DNA of 64,000 nt from assembly GCA_023213395.1 (NCBI GenBank), contig CM041465.1:61449741-61513740 (forward strand), read 5' to 3'. The position numbers were made by a program, and so were the translations under genes. How positions within the stretch are numbered: the stretch's first letter is position 1; every line of letters begins with the position of its first letter. Origin of the DNA: Cycas panzhihuaensis (lineage: Eukaryota > Cycadophyta). Below are positions 11,068 to 24,485 of this stretch, in pieces. The notes beneath the pieces were generated by a model. The model was not told the origin of the DNA. It saw nothing but the letters and a program-made list of their open reading frames with translations, and searched no databases.

Positions 11068-13079
11068 TTTTAAGATCTTGTGCAACAATAGATAGCCTAT
11101 TGATCCTATAATAGGAGCTAGATATGAGGTATACTTATTTGGTTAGAAGTATGTATATGCCAGTGTTATATGCATCAGATTATATAGTAGATGGAGCTAG
11201 TCAAATCCATATATAGGATAGATGACGTAAATATTGATGATATGTTGATATGGTGTTTTATTGTGGACATTTATTTATGCATGTTGGGCCCTTTTTCTAT
11301 AGAACATGTAGGTATTCATAACTATTCACATGATATGATTTTATTAGTTCATAAGCAAAGGCATTTATGAGTGTCTATTTAAATGATTTGTTATCACTTT
11401 TAAATTATTCTAGAGGTATTCATGAGTGTCTCACAATGAGATTCACTACCAAAATGAGGACAACCCATCCATATGCACAAAGCAAGTAATAGGTCTATAC
11501 AACAACATGTTAATGGGTATGATATTAAAGATATTTGATAAGTGTTTTAATAATAGCATGAAAGATATGTGGCATATTGATTTGTTGATGTAACAATTTT
11601 GAAAAATTACATGTTTATGAGGATAATCCTATTACAATGACTAATATGGATAGTTTATATATACATAAATAAATTTGATGTATATGGCATGGATTATTTA
11701 CAAGGGTGTTATTGTGACTACTTGATCAATATAAAAAATATGTAAGGGAATAATTATTTGTTCATTATGATAGAATATCAATCCTCATTATAATGGCATG
11801 AACATGGTATATATTTTATGAAATTAATTGACAAATATATATATATAAGGACGTGTGTATGTATATGATTATCATGTAACAAATTATTTGAGATATATGT
11901 ATTGAAATCAAGGGTTCTTCCTATCAATAGTCTGCTTATACATGGATGCAAAATTTAACTACTATAGAGGGATCTGGCCCTATTTAGTCCTCCTTATCCT
12001 TTGTTACCCCTCTTACCATTTTCTAGGTGATTATTAGTGGTGGAAATGGTAAAGGATTCATTAGGTATAGAGTGATGAAACTAGTGGCCATGGCTTGTTT
12101 TCTTTAATGTATGTTACACCTACCATGGAATCCATAGATGAAAATACATGCCTACATGTAGAGATAAAATCCTCTATAGAGGTAGACCATACAAGATCAT
12201 CACTTAACACCCATGGAGATTGCCTTGCGCCATAGAGAAATAGAGATGGGAACTCCCAGCCTATCACCTAAGTTAGCCTTGCAATCATGAATATAATATA
12301 ACATACATAATCTACCAATAAGATGTAAGCCCTGATGTTACATCCATGCTAAGGGGCACCCTACTATAAATAAATGGAACTTGAAACTTAGAGATTGACT
12401 ACCTCATACCATAGTCAAACCCTCACCCATAGTTGTCTAATAAGCAAAAGCTTATATTATTGTGAAGCTGAATTTTCCACCGTGAAGAAGATACCTCTAT
12501 ATAGAGTAGGCCCAAGAGTATAAGAAATAACCTACCACATCTACCTACCAAACTACCTAAATGCCCATAGAACAGTAAACAACTGATTACCTTGTGTAAC
12601 AAAGTTCTCTAAAGCCACATCATGTAGAGTCAGATTATTTGTAGAGATAAATTTTGAATTTTTTTGTGAACATAAATATTTCAATGCAAACTTGCATATA
12701 TTTAATTTTTCTTGAAATATTAAAAAATATTACATTTTGTTTGAGAAATTTAATCATTTTTCATAAACTTTGAATTATGTAGAGCCCCTTGATAGGTTAA
12801 TAGGTGGTCACATGATGAGTCTATATGATTAGAGGCTTAACTGCAAGGGGGAAGCTTCCAAAATGGAGTAAAAAGAATTGGATTTATTTTGACTTTTCAA
12901 AACTTTTATTTCATATTTGATAATATTTCAAATCCACTTCCATTTTCTTAATAATTACACAAATTTTCATGGGTCATTGGCATATTTTATTTCGTAACTT
13001 CTCACTCATGTATCAGATTCAAGTGTCATTAGTTAGTTGAGAAATAGACTTTGAGACATTCAAAATAAGTGGTCACATG
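11068..13079. other. Unassigned sequence, possible copia interior
   Basis: It follows a primer-binding site, so the start may be copia leader and gag, but no gag or pol motif is legible on either strand. The minus frame 12267-12061 resembles no family I know. Element A inserted at its right end, and the interrupted sequence resumes at 31231. Confidence 0.35.
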
Positions 13080-13084
13080 ATATG
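13080..13084. repeat. Target-site duplication of element A, left
   Basis: ATATG, repeated at 31226-31230 directly after the 3' LTR. Five bases is the usual length for LTR elements. Confidence 0.75.
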
Positions 13085-16000
13085 TATTTCTCAGCTATTA
13101 AGAATATATTAGATCACCATCATACAAATATGGTCAGGTATATATTCTTTCCCTTACACTCTCTTATAACTTTACAATTATTTAGATATATGAGATATGT
13201 TTGATTGCTTGAGCATTTGATTGGGTTACTTGATCATCTTGTCTGTAGTCGATATCTACCTATGACAATTAGGACTCTGGTCCAATGGCATAATAGCTCC
13301 TAGGTGATCTCCCTCCTAGCTATAGGTACTCTTAGGGCCTTTGTATCCTAGCTTATATGCACCTTGATCTACCTTATTATGCCTACCTTATTTCCCCCTC
13401 ACTGTGCCTATCCCTTGATCTATCTTGGGCAGTTTATGGAGAGTCTTAGTGGGTTGGTGACCCCCCCCACTCTTATTGCTTGGTCATCACTTGGGTTTCT
13501 CCTCGTGCCTCATTAAGATCCACTACCTAGCCCCCTTTCTTATTTTGACATGTCAATTATTGCCCCTTTCTTGAGGTTCTAACCCCATTAGACAATTTTG
13601 GCACATGTTTTTGTAGGTTGTTATCATGCAAAATGGTCTTAGGTTAGTGTATAGTCCTCTAGGGAGCAGTCCTAGATATTGTCCAGGGTATACTCCCTCT
13701 TTTCCTACTTATTCATTAATCATTTTTGTTTTTCTTTCTGCCCTACTACCATTTTTGTCTACCCTGTGCTAATTATTGTGCATCGCTAATATATTAGTAG
13801 TGCCATGAACAAGTTCATGGTGTGACTGTTATATGCCTTGTTGCAGCAAAAATGCTAATCTTGATTCCTATGCCTAAAGAACACACTCCCCTAACTTAGG
13901 ACTCACCTAGGTTAATCCCTAACATCCTTGGGGCCTCTCCAAAGCAACAAATCCCCTAAAATTAGGGATCATTCTCATATTTTCTCATTCACTCTCATTA
14001 TTCTTCCATTATACAAAGGAAAAAAAACTTGTTTTAGAAAAAAAACACTCTTCTTCCTTCTCCAACTTTCTACTACTCCCCATACACTTAGATTTGTAGG
14101 TCTCTCCTCCATAAGCAAGCAAAGGATAACAAGGAGCAATATAAGTTGAGCAAGGAAGGCTTTCTAGTAAGGGAATGACCAAGGATCTCCCTTCTTTCTC
14201 TAGTAAATAAGGATTTTAACCTTTCAACTCTATTCTACACTTTGGGACACCACTTTCATGGTAAACCTATTCTATTTAGCCATTTTATTGTAGGAATTCC
14301 ATGTTTTGTGGTTTATCCTTTGTTATATCAGCCATAAAACTATAGATTTATGCTTGGATTAATTTTGGTGATTATGTTTTAAGCCATATTTTACTTGTCA
14401 TAAGGAGGCAACACCTCTTTGCATGATTGTTCACCTCTCACATTCCTAAATCCTTCAGCTTTCTGGAAACAAGAAGGCCAAACTAAGCTAGGAGAGTTTG
14501 TGAAGAGGCCTATGGGCTAGAGTTTTGACTCCTAAAGTTGCCTTTCACTTGGGCAATGCCCCTCTCAATGCTTCAAGGCACATCTCCTTGCACTCCATCA
14601 CTAGCTTTAGGGTTTGGTTTGGAGTGAGGCCCATACATGTGAACTATTCACTTTATTTTACTTCTAAAACCCTAGCCAAATAAGCTACTCATAGTTTGGG
14701 AGGGCCATTCACCATTCATAAGAGCTTGCCATCCCAAAGCAACACCCATTTCTTTCCTTTCACTTACATGAGATGGTTGTTGCATATATACACTCACTAA
14801 AATTGTTGAGTAGGGAATATATAAGCTTGCATTGGTTTCTATTTTTGCTCACACACCTACACACTAATATTGCATGCCAAGATCATATATACATGCATAC
14901 ATTTTGCTTGTGGGGAGGCCTTGTTCTCTTGGTATTGTAGGTTGGAGACCATTTTGTGATCATAACAACAAGTCACAAATGGTAACATTTTATTTTTTTT
15001 ATTCTCATTTCCACTCCCCTTCCATTCTTTTGAGCTTTGCTTTGTATATTATTTGGGGACAGTAATTAAGCCCTATTTGGAGGACAAGGAGAAGGTAAGG
15101 GAGCCCCCTCCTCCATTTTTAATGGCCTTTGTGGCAAGGAATAATAATGGTAGTGGAAATAACTTGTGTAAACATGGTGCAAAGAGAGACGACGAAGGAG
15201 TGCATGACCACGACACCAACCGCCACATCCAAGTGCACAACTTCTTGCGCACTCCTCTCTTCTCCTTCCACACTCCCCCCTGTCCCATTTGCTTAGTTTA
15301 CAAAGGAAAGAAAAAGAAAGGAAAATTTTCAAAATTTTATCTCCTTAAAATTATTTTCCTTTTATTACATTATTTAAGAGGGGAGGAAACGAGATTGCAT
15401 GATCATAGTGCATGTATATAGGGAACATTTATTACTTTTAATTTCTCTTAGTGAACCCAATCCTCCACCTATTAAAGGGAATGCAACCTACGTAAGGCAC
15501 CCCATTGCATCCCATCCTTTTCTCTTCCTTCCTCATTATTCTTAGTTTGCATTACATTCATTTGAAAGAATAAAAGAAGGTAAGAAACATAGATAGGAAA
15601 GGTTGCACATTCACTTTGTACATTTGTTGTTGGTATTGGTTGTTGCTTGTTTGTTTCCTTTGATAATGTTTGCATCGTACTAAAGAGAAACATCACCTTA
15701 TTTACAATAAGATGTTCCTCTCAAGACCATATGAGTTTTAAAAGTAAAAAATCCCTTAGTTCTTCTTAGTAACCCAAGGAGATTTCATAATTGGAATATT
15801 GGATAATCTCCATAATCACCTTCTATCTCCCTTTGGGTTGCAACTTCACCCTAACCCTACTCTTCCTTACCATTAAAGGAGAGCTTGTACTTTTGTTGCC
15901 CCTTGGTTGGTGGCAACATTCTCTCATTTTCAAAGTTTAGCATCCTAAATCACACTCTATCTCTTAACAAGCATCAACTCTAATGATCTTCTTATTCTTC

Positions 16001-16439
16001 TTGAATACTCAAGAAGACTTTATAACCTAATAGCCATGACATACTCGTGGCTCTTTTCTACATATCTTTTGATCCATTTCTAGATTGTGAGTAAGCCTAA
16101 ACCACCTCTCACTTTATCACCATCTTTTTCTTCCCTTTCTTGCCCCCTTTTCTGAAAGGAGGTTAATGCCTCTTCTTTCCTGATGAGGATAGAAGAGCTC
16201 CTTCTTTAGGCTATTCGGCTACCCGAGGAGATCTCTTTGCCTAAACTAAACTTAGGAAGGTACTCAAAAAGAAGGGAAGGTCATAACACTATTTGTAGGT
16301 TCCTGAACTTGCATTCTGATGTGAAAATACCCTTTGAGGGTAACCTATTCCTCCTTTTAAGGTCTCTAGGCCCCTATTATAGTTATAGTATTGGCCTAGA
16401 AATTCTTATCCATAGTGACCCCCTAAAGGCACACTTCCA
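13085..16439 (+). repeat. Element A 5' LTR
   Basis: It matches 27859-31225 from end to end. The start reads TATTTCTCAGC against TGTTTTCCAAC in the 3' copy, aligned without gaps, so the TG has become TA. It ends ACTTCCA. An inverted repeat CCATGAAC-AA-GTTCATGG lies near 13803-13820. Open frames at 13928, 14874, 15053 and 15472 are AT-rich readings of the LTR with no domain and shift between the two LTR copies. Confidence 0.85.
14812..14824 (+). promoter_or_regulatory. Candidate TATA box of element A
   Basis: gggaatatataag is preserved as aggaatatataag near 29585 in the 3' LTR. It is the best-placed TATA-like word in the LTR; no transcription start can be shown. Confidence 0.3.
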
Positions 16440-16460
16440 TTAGTGACCATACTAGGGAAC
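16440..16460 (+). promoter_or_regulatory. Decayed primer-binding site of element A
   Basis: TTAGTGACCATACTAGGGAA follows the LTR end. It resembles the TTGGCGACTCTGCTGGGGAA type used by many Tat elements (as I recall it), differing mainly by transitions. Identification of the tRNA is an inference. Confidence 0.4.
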
Positions 16461-17632
16461 CCACGAGTAAGGGAACATTATAATTTCTCTTTGTGTTAGC
16501 ATTTCCTTTCTCCTTTTTATCTATACCTTCTGGATTTGTTGGGCAACCCCCAACGCCTCTACTTTTGCTTTTACCCTTGTCTCTTCCAAAGTTCTAAGGT
16601 GAAATGTAAATGCAATGATTTTCTTATTGTTTATGAGGTTCTTCCTCCCAGTTTAGAAGAGTCTCTATATTCCTCCATTCCCTTGTCTGACTCTAAATCA
16701 ACTATGGAGGGATATTCATCAAAATGGGCATACCATGCCTATGTTTCTGAAATACAACCATAAACTTTAACCTCTTTCCAAGGTCTCACCCAAGAGGGTA
16801 ATAATCCTATCTTCTATCTAGGTAATTAAGAACACTCAGAGTTCCACCATTTCCCCACACATGACATGGACATGTCATCCTCCATGGAGTGCCATCTTCC
16901 TAGCCAAAGTGCCCATGGGGATCGACCTGTGGGTTGCAACTCACATGAGGAGCCTTCCACCTCATATAAGAAACTAGGGACCCTTCCTATAAATGTTGTA
17001 GAAGTGTTACAGTAGTGTTCCTAATCTATAAGTGCCCAACCATTTCTAAAGTGGCTAGAAAGCATTCTTTGTAGTATGGTGCCTCCTTCTTCCTCATTTA
17101 TGCCTCTCAGTTCTTCCTAATCTAAATTTATAGCCATGGTAGGGCCACCCCCAATTGTTTTATCTTCTTCGTATATCCCTCATGCTTAAGGGACTATCTA
17201 AGGCATGCTCGCATCTCAAATTAGGTTGAACATGCCTCTCCTAAGTTAGGCAATTGCACCTCAACCAACTGTAGTTCATGCCCCTCTTACATGACTTAGG
17301 GGATCCTTACGTCTCCCATCTTTGGACCATGTGGGATCTATCCCTATGTGTCCCCAATCTCAACTAAGAGATTCTTCCATTTACCTACCCTTGTGATACA
17401 CATCTCAACCATGGGGGCATAGAAAGGAAAGTCTCGTTCCAATTTATAGGGCAGATTTACTTTACCCACATGGATTCACACCTCCTATACGTGGCCCATA
17501 TGGGCAAAATTCCATCTGACACTAGCCTTTTCTATCTTCGTGTGTAACATGACTTCGCAAAGGGGATTTGCCCCTCCTCAAGGCTCTTTTTCTCATGCCC
17601 TCTCTTAATAAGAGGAATACACTCAAGGGGGA
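16461..17632 (+). other. Element A leader and gag N-terminal region
   Basis: It lies between the primer-binding site and the readable gag. Proline- and serine-rich short frames run through it, for example 16536-16763. No domain is recognised and the gag start codon cannot be placed. Confidence 0.4.
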
Positions 17633-18700
17633 GTGGGCCCCTCTTGCCCACTTACCTCTTTTCGAGCCTTCCCTCAAATGGGAATGGTTCCCTCCCACCA
17701 AGAAGGAGGGAACTCATATCTGCCTCATACTCAAATTCCTGAAGGAGGACTTAACTATCCATACCTGCCTCATTCTTCCTCTTTTATTGACCCATTAGCT
17801 CAACCAACGATTTTCCCCTTCATTGACTATAGGTCGACTCCACTGTCCATTAAGGCACTTAGGACTAACCTACCGCCTCATCCCCTTAAGGTACCCAGAT
17901 TTGATGGGACCTAATTGTAGGACCCAACTAAGCATGTCAAGAGCTTCTCCATGGCATGCATCGACTATTGGGTGTATGATCATATCTTAATGAAACTTTT
18001 TGCCTATTCTTTATAGGGAGATGCCCTGAAGTGGTTTTATCATCTCCCTGCCCATTCCATTCATTATTTCTAGTAGCTTATGGATGAATTCATCAATTAT
18101 TTTGACATAGCTCATCCTCTCAAGAGTGGGATCAAAGCCCTACTCTTGCTTAAGTAGGGTCATGACAAAATGAATCATGACTTCGTGATACACTTTCACG
18201 ACTTCTACATTCCATGATGGCCATATTGCGTGAGGAATTAAAGAGGGACCTTTTCATAAATGCTTTCTATCCCAAAGCTCATGTTGAATTCCTCAAAATG
18301 GGGGCAATAATATGCGACTTTGCCATAGCTAAATGGTTGGTGCCTAAGGCCATTGAGATCTAGGCAGGTCTTAAGAAGCCTCTTAAGTCATCGTAATGAC
18401 ATGAGGCACCCCCTCCATCATGCAACTAATGATCATAAAACCCCCAAGGCCTTCTACCCACTTAATGGAGAAGACCTTGGACCCATTAACTTCTACTATA
18501 TATTCATTCAAACGTATGATGAAGGAGCTTAAGCTCCAACCCTCTCCATCACATTCAGATTTTTATAAGCCCATCCATCAAGCCTCCCAAGCCACACCTC
18601 TGTCGGATAAGAAGTGGTACTCCATTCATGGTGAGTGCTTCCATGAGGACTCATAATGTTGGGTGCAACACCTGGAACTTGCCTCGCCTCATGACTCTTC
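17633..18700 (+). pseudogene. Element A gag
   Basis: The frame at 17633-17914 continues past stops into the retrotransposon gag core, GDALKWFYHLPAHSIHYF at 18017-18070, followed by a stretch in the same frame that ends with HDFVIHFHDFY near 18180-18210. These fit the capsid fold region W-x-G-x-A-x-x-W. After a frame change the nucleocapsid appears at 18600-18660 as KKWYSIHGECFHEDS, then a stop and CW. The relative in element B reads KWCSMHGKCLHEDS, giving the pattern C-x2-H-x4-H-x4-C; in A the first C has become Y. The downstream text with LASPHDSS matches B. Gag would coat the genomic RNA in cytoplasmic particles; this copy is dead. Confidence 0.75.
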
Positions 18701-19024
18701 CCCTAGATGGGCATCTAAGCCTAATTTAAACCAACCCATCCATTGGAACCCCTTTCCCAAATATGGAGAATGAGACCAACATATCCAACATAGAGGAAAT
18801 AGGAATAGGGGATGATTCCCTAACCCCTCTTCTGTGTAAATGAAAGGAAAGGGGGTGACAAACTCATCTTCTACTCCTAGTTCTTTCCCTTAAACCTCTC
18901 CATCCTCTCAATCCAGCAATAAAGGAAAGAGAGTTATTTAGATGCTTAAGACCACTCCCTTGTGCACTGTCATGAGATCTCAAGCAGCTAAAGAGGCCAT
19001 TAGGGCCTTCTCTTCATAATAAAA
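18701..19024 (+). other. Element A gag-protease linker
   Basis: Serine- and proline-rich translation, no domain seen. Confidence 0.35.
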
Positions 19025-19720
19025 CATTTCTATAGATAATTTACCTTTTGAAATTTTGACACTCTCTAAGACTATTCTCATTTGCCCAAGTCACTATGAC
19101 TTTTGAAGGGCACTTCCCCAACCTATTGGGAAGGGGAAATCCTTCTCGATCATTGACAAGCTCCATACAATGGCCATTGGAATGTCTATGATGCATATAT
19201 TGTGGAGCTTCCATGAGCAACATGCTCTTATTCTTGAGGCTTTAGGTCTAGCTAATGCTCCCATCCATACTTTAGGTGCCACTCTAAAGTGAGAGCCTCT
19301 CATTACCTTTGATATAAAATACCTCCCTTTGATAAGTGAAAGGAAGTGCTAGTGGTACTTTCCTTTCACCATCTCCATTAACACTTTAGAATGTACTCTT
19401 AGAAGAATAGTTATGTATAATAGTTCTTCTATTAATTCTATGCCCTTGCATATAATATAAGAGTTAGGTATAGTAACTCTTGAGCTAGTCCCATGGCATT
19501 TCCAAGGATATGATGGTAATGAAAAGACACCCTCAGGATCAATTTCTATCCCCCTCATCCTTGAGGATAAAACCATCCTTACTAATATCATAGTACTCGA
19601 TGTAGATGTGGACTATAACCTCTTATTGGGATGCCTATGGCTTGACTAGATAGGAGCCATGTGCTCATCCTATTGGGGGCAACTAAAGTTCACCCATGGA
19701 GGGAGGATCAAGGTTATTTC
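19025..19720 (+). pseudogene. Element A aspartic protease region
   Basis: The translated region includes the block GMSMMHILWSFHEQHALILEALG (shared with B at about 46050), then MYNSSSINSMPLHII near 19410-19450 and DYNLLLGCLWLD near 19612-19650. In plant Tat and Athila elements the protease reads DNGSS-x-N and YN-x-LLGRPWL. In A the catalytic Asp position is Tyr (tat), while element B keeps DNGSS, so A lost its active site after insertion or in a recent ancestor. The protease would cut the Gag-Pol polyprotein. The stretch to 20330 is polar linker with the frame 19764-20042. Confidence 0.65.
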
Positions 19721-20330
19721 TTAGGAGCCTCCTCCCACTCGATCATTATATCAATCTCGTCAAGTGGCTCACAACCAAGTGAGAGGCAACAAGAATCTAT
19801 CTACCTATTCTTCCACCTATTCGATTGATGTTCCTAACACTTCTAGATCAGAGAAAGGTCCCTCCTCTTCCTCCTTGAACCTCATTTGCTTTGGCCCCAT
19901 TGGTGTTGGGAGTTATGGGTACCTCATCATTTTAAGCAATCATGGGTTTGATGATGAGAACAAGGAGCCTTCTCATCCCATATCCCTCCTTAACATTCAT
20001 AGGGGGCACTCATTTCATCACCCATCTAGTCCTGAGTCTTGACTTAGGACCTCTTTAGGGGAGCATAGTACTCTTATTACATCTAGGGAATCACACATGG
20101 TCACTCCTACCACATGTATTGGCTCCCACTCTCCTTCATCTTCATCTACTCCCCACACCTTATTGGCCTCTATAGACAATAAGGGTAGGGAGCTTCCTAT
20201 CCCATGACATAGGAGGATACCTTTTAACTCTTCCGAGGAGTCTCCATACTTCGTGGAGTGGTAGGTCAATCGGTACAGACTTATTGCTCCCTCTTTACCC
20301 CATTCCTCATCACCTCAAAGTAAGTCTATC

Positions 20331-21470
20331 CATGAGATAGATTGCTTTAAGAATAATGAGGCTCTATTAGAACATCTAGCGGGCTCTGTGCCCAACCTCC
20401 CTTCTAGTCACTATAAACTTGGTTTCTAAAAAATCTTAGCCCTAGGGTCATACCTAGCCAACATAGATTAGTCTAGCACTCTCCTACCTCCTTCCATATC
20501 CAAGATCTCCTCCACTTTAAAGAGGGTAATACCATGTATATGAGGGAAACCAAGGATATCGCCCTTGCCCTCAGTAAGGTCATAAAGGTTAGAGAAAAAT
20601 GTACATCTAAGGAAGTGGAGGAATATACCCTCATTCTCCAAGAGTTCTGTGACATGTTTGTATGGGACTATTCAGACATGAAGGGAATAGATCACTCCAT
20701 TGTTACCCATAACCTCACAACTATTCTGGGTGCATGTCCCGTGCGGTAAAAATAATACCCTCTCCATCCCAAACTATCTGATGTAGTGAAAATGGAAGTG
20801 GAAAAGCTCTTAGATGCAAGACTAATCACTTCCATTGATTACCCTAAGTGGGTATCCAATATCATTCCCATTGCCAAGAGGAACAGAATGATCTAAATTT
20901 GCATTGAGTTTTGGGATATAAATAATGCTTATCTTAAGGATAACTTTCCTTTATCATTCATTGGTTAGATTATTGATTGGACAATAGGTTTTGAAGTCAT
21001 GTCCTTAATGGATTACTTCTTTGGATATAACCAAATGCAAATATCCCTTGAAGACCATCATAAGATAGCCTTCATTACCCTATGGGGGATATTTGTTTAT
21101 AAGGTAATGCCCTTTGGATTAAAGAATGCAAGTGCCACTTATCAAAGTGCAATGTAGTTTATTTTCCATGACCTCATAAATAAGACTCTTGAGGTTTTAT
21201 GGATGACATGATAGGCCTCTCCCATAAGAGAACCCACCAACCTGGGGATTTACATGCTATCTTTACATGATTCTACAAATACCATATTAGTTTGAACCCA
21301 CTTAAATATGTATTTGTTGTGACCATTGGTAAGCTTTTAGGTTTCCTTGTCTCTAAGCAAGGGATCCAGATTGACCTCAACAAGGTGAAATCCATTCTTG
21401 ACATTCTCTTACCTAAAATATAATGCTAAATTAAGTTGTTTTTGGGTAGGCTAGGTTTCCTTAGGCATTT
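20331..21470 (+). pseudogene. Element A reverse transcriptase
   Basis: The upstream part reads EEYTLILQEFCDMFVWDYSDMKG and GACPVR. RT motifs follow: KLLDARLITSIDYPKWVSNI, SLMDYFFGYNQMQISLEDH, KIAFIT and MPFGLKNASATYQ near 21110-21150. The catalytic box at 21191-21211 is EV-LWMTW in the running frame; one missing T shifts it, and the intended reading is F-M-D-D-M-I-G, as seen in element B. The motif KLLGFLVSKQGIQ follows near 21330-21370. Most plant gypsy elements have Y-V-D-D, so FMDD looks like a property of this family. RT copies genomic RNA into DNA in the particle. Confidence 0.75.
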
Positions 21471-21880
21471 CTTGGCAAACTTCACCGTAAAAACAAAACC
21501 TATAACTAACTTATTAAAGAAGGGGCCCCTATTTGTATGGTCTGCCAAAGCCTAGGAAGCATTCTAAGAGCTTAAAATAGCCTTGGCCTCCAACCCAATC
21601 CTGCCACCCCCTCTCTTTTATACCTTGACTACTGATGAGTCTTTAGGAGCCATGCTAGCCTAAGAAGATGATTCAAGAACCAAGCATACTATATATTTTA
21701 TGAGTTGTACATGAGTGATAGATGAGCTTAACTACCCTCCTACCAAAAAGGAATGCCTAACCTTGGTTCATGCAACTAAGAAGTTTAGATATTACCTCCT
21801 TAGAAATGCCACCCACGTGATTGTCCAATCTAATCTGTTGAGGTACCTTTTAACCTAATCTAACTTAACTGGAATGATAG
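21471..21880 (+). pseudogene. Element A first RNase H
   Basis: It directly follows RT: FLGRLGFLRHFL, PITNLLKKGPLFVW, then TDESLGAMLA, YFMSCT, ELNYPPTKKECLTLVHATKKFRYYL and LLRYLLT. These match the standard gypsy RNase H (first Asp in the TDES word, E in the KKE word). Several TAG stops interrupt it. Confidence 0.7.
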
Positions 21881-22189
21881 GAAAATGGCTATCCTCCTTC
21901 AAGAATATGACCTCAAAATCATTAACAAAAAATTAAACAAAGGAATGGTGATTACCAAGCAATTAATTGATGCCCCCATTCCTAACCCTTCAAACCTTCT
22001 AGTTGATGATTCTTTACTCAATGAGCCTATCTTGACCATCCAAGACTCATGACCCCATCCACTAGCTAATAGTAAATGGTATGGGGATATTGTGTAATAT
22101 CTTACCCAATAGTGATATACTCTTAATGCTAGTGATAAGGTAAAGTCATGCATTAGGGCTACAACTAGGTAATACTTCCTTATAAAGGA

Positions 22190-23060
22190 GGTATTATATA
22201 AGAGATCCTTTAATGGAATTCTCCTCTACTACATCAATCCTGATGAAGCGAACCAAATCCTCCATGAGTATCACAGTGGAATTTGTAGAGGCCATTTTGG
22301 GGGCCAATCCATGGCTAAGAGGATCCTTTATATGAGCTACTACTAGTCGCCCCTCTTTAAGGATGCCCATGCTTATATGCAACATTGTCAAATACACCAA
22401 GAGTATGCTAATATCGTCCACTTATCTTCTAAGGCATTGCATCCTATTATTTCCCCATGGCATTTCTTCCAATGGAGATTAGACCTTATTGGAGCCATAA
22501 CTCTACCCTCATCATTGCAACATAAGTTTATCTTAACTATGATGGAATACTTTACCAAATAGGTTAAAGTAGTCCCAGTTTTATCTACTACTAGCAAGAC
22601 AATTGCCACCTTTATCTATTAATATATTATCTATCGATTTGAGGTCGTAGACATCCTAATCATGGATAATGGCATACCTTTTTGTAATAAGGAGGTGGAT
22701 GAACTTTGTGAGAAGTTCAAGATATCTCAAAAGACCTCCTCTCCTTATTATCCCCATGCCAATGGCCAAATTGAATCATTCAACAAAATCCTTATTAACA
22801 TTCTAAAGAATATAGTTACCTAATCCCAAAGGGATTGGCACCTCCAACTCTATTATGCCCTATGGGCTTATCGTACTTCCATTCACACTATAATAAGGAT
22901 GATCCCATTCTCCCTTATGTATGGGACCAAAGTAGTCCTCCCTTTAGAAGTTGAGATCCCTTTCTTGTACGTCTCTCATTGAGGTCTTATTGATGAGGAA
23001 TTGTGTTACTAGGCCTATCTCCTTGATCTTGAAGCCTTAGATGAGAAATGCTTGGCAATA
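22190..23060 (+). pseudogene. Element A integrase
   Basis: The zinc-binding start reads LHEYHSGICRGHFGGQSMAKR and QHCQIHQEYAN near 22255-22410, where the second C of the HHCC finger is H. The catalytic core follows with FFQWRLDLIGAI (D), IMDNGIPFCNKEVDELCEKF (D) and PHANGQIESFNKI (E). After LEALDEKCLA near 23040 the text no longer matches B and C, which continue into WVGP-type C-terminal sequence; that end seems deleted in A. Integrase inserts the DNA copy into the host chromosome. Confidence 0.7.
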
Positions 23061-23813
23061 TGACACTTTGCTGCACCCTTACATTGGGGGTATGAAACGT
23101 ATCTAGATCTTGGGTTACTTTATATATTGAGGTAGAAGTCATGCCCCTTTTCGAAGGAGATGCTTACCCTTCCCTTCATCAACATAGTACTCATTTATGT
23201 TTATATATATATTAATAGTTATTCATTCATGATAATTTGGCACCACACACGTGGTTAGGCTTCTAACCAAGGACATAATTTAGCCTTACTTCCAAGCATG
23301 ACTCATTGATTGGAGAAGACCTTAGGGATAACCCATATCCCTCTCTTTTACAGCTTCTTGGGGTATCTATACTTGCCTTGTTGATTTCTTTTAGAGTCTC
23401 CATGTCCCTTCCGAGGAACATGCATAGTCCCATTGCCCTAGTCTCGTACGAGGTTGCCTACCACATAAGGTGATTGTGTGTGTCTGATGTGCATGTATGC
23501 TACATAAAATAAAGCATCCTATTTAAAAACATTTATATATAAAAGAAAAATAAATAAAAATTGATCTATGCTATGATCTCTGTATACACACAACCATAAT
23601 TAAAACAAGCATAACATGTCAGAATGGGGTACTGATGCGGTCCCTATATATATATATATACAAAGTGAATAATGATACAAGTGTTAAGGAAGTTGGAATC
23701 CTTATAGGGGATGGTCACAATCGTGCATTTGTGCATAGTGAGGATCTCTAGAGGTCTGAAGCTTTCCTCCATCAAAACCTATGATACAATGGATCTATGT
23801 GACTACTATACCC
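23061..23813 (+). other. Stretch between element A integrase and the antisense gene
   Basis: No domain seen. A (TA)n run is at 23645-23662. On the minus strand it is the 3' flank of the antisense gene. Confidence 0.4.
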
Positions 23814-24358
23814 TCATGGGGTATCCTCTCCCGGACTACCTTCTCCCTCGCCTAGGGACTACATACCTCCCATGCTCCTTCTCCTCCTTTGCTGTGAGGT
23901 CCTAGCTTTACTCCCCTCATCTTTGGGTCTTTTCTGTGATAGTGTCAATGTATGGGTCTTGCTACATGAAGATTAGGTAGCTATTTGCTCAACCAGGTGA
24001 TCAAACCTCTCATGGAGCTTGTACCTCTCTCCCTATAGTATGTCCCTCTTGCTCTCCACTCCCTAGAGCCTCTCTTCAAGTATTGCAACCCTCACAACAT
24101 TCCTTGCATCTCTAACTACTCTCCCCTAAGCCTCTAGGGCCTACACCCATGCCTATAACTGATCTCTCTTGGCATGCACCTCTTGGGCCTCTATGACCCA
24201 TGTGTCTCATACCCTTACAAGTGGAGCGAAAGTTGGAATGTATCTCCCTGCTACCCTAGGCTCATCCCCTGTGATGATAAGAGGCTGCCCCTCCTCGTAT
24301 ATCTATGGGAAGAGCTCAACCACCACCTATCTAACCAACTCTCCCACGTCTTCTCCAC

Positions 24359-24485
24359 CTACCATCCATATACATTGGGGTATCAGTAAGAGCATAACTA
24401 GTAATCAATCAAAGATAAAAACATGATAAATAAATCAAATAATAAAAGCTTAGAGCTAGAGCTAGAATGAGAAAGGACATCTCAC
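24359..24485 (-). other. Predicted intron 2 of the antisense gene (element A)
   Basis: Donor GGAG|GTGAGATG and acceptor ggtag|GTGG on the minus strand, 127 bp. Joining the exons keeps the frame (phase 1), exactly as in element C. Confidence 0.55.

Noticed and set aside
15053-15421. 122-codon frame and its shadows in the element A LTR
   Set aside because: The same region in the 3' LTR (29761-30130) has shifted frames and stops; no domain, so non-coding LTR.
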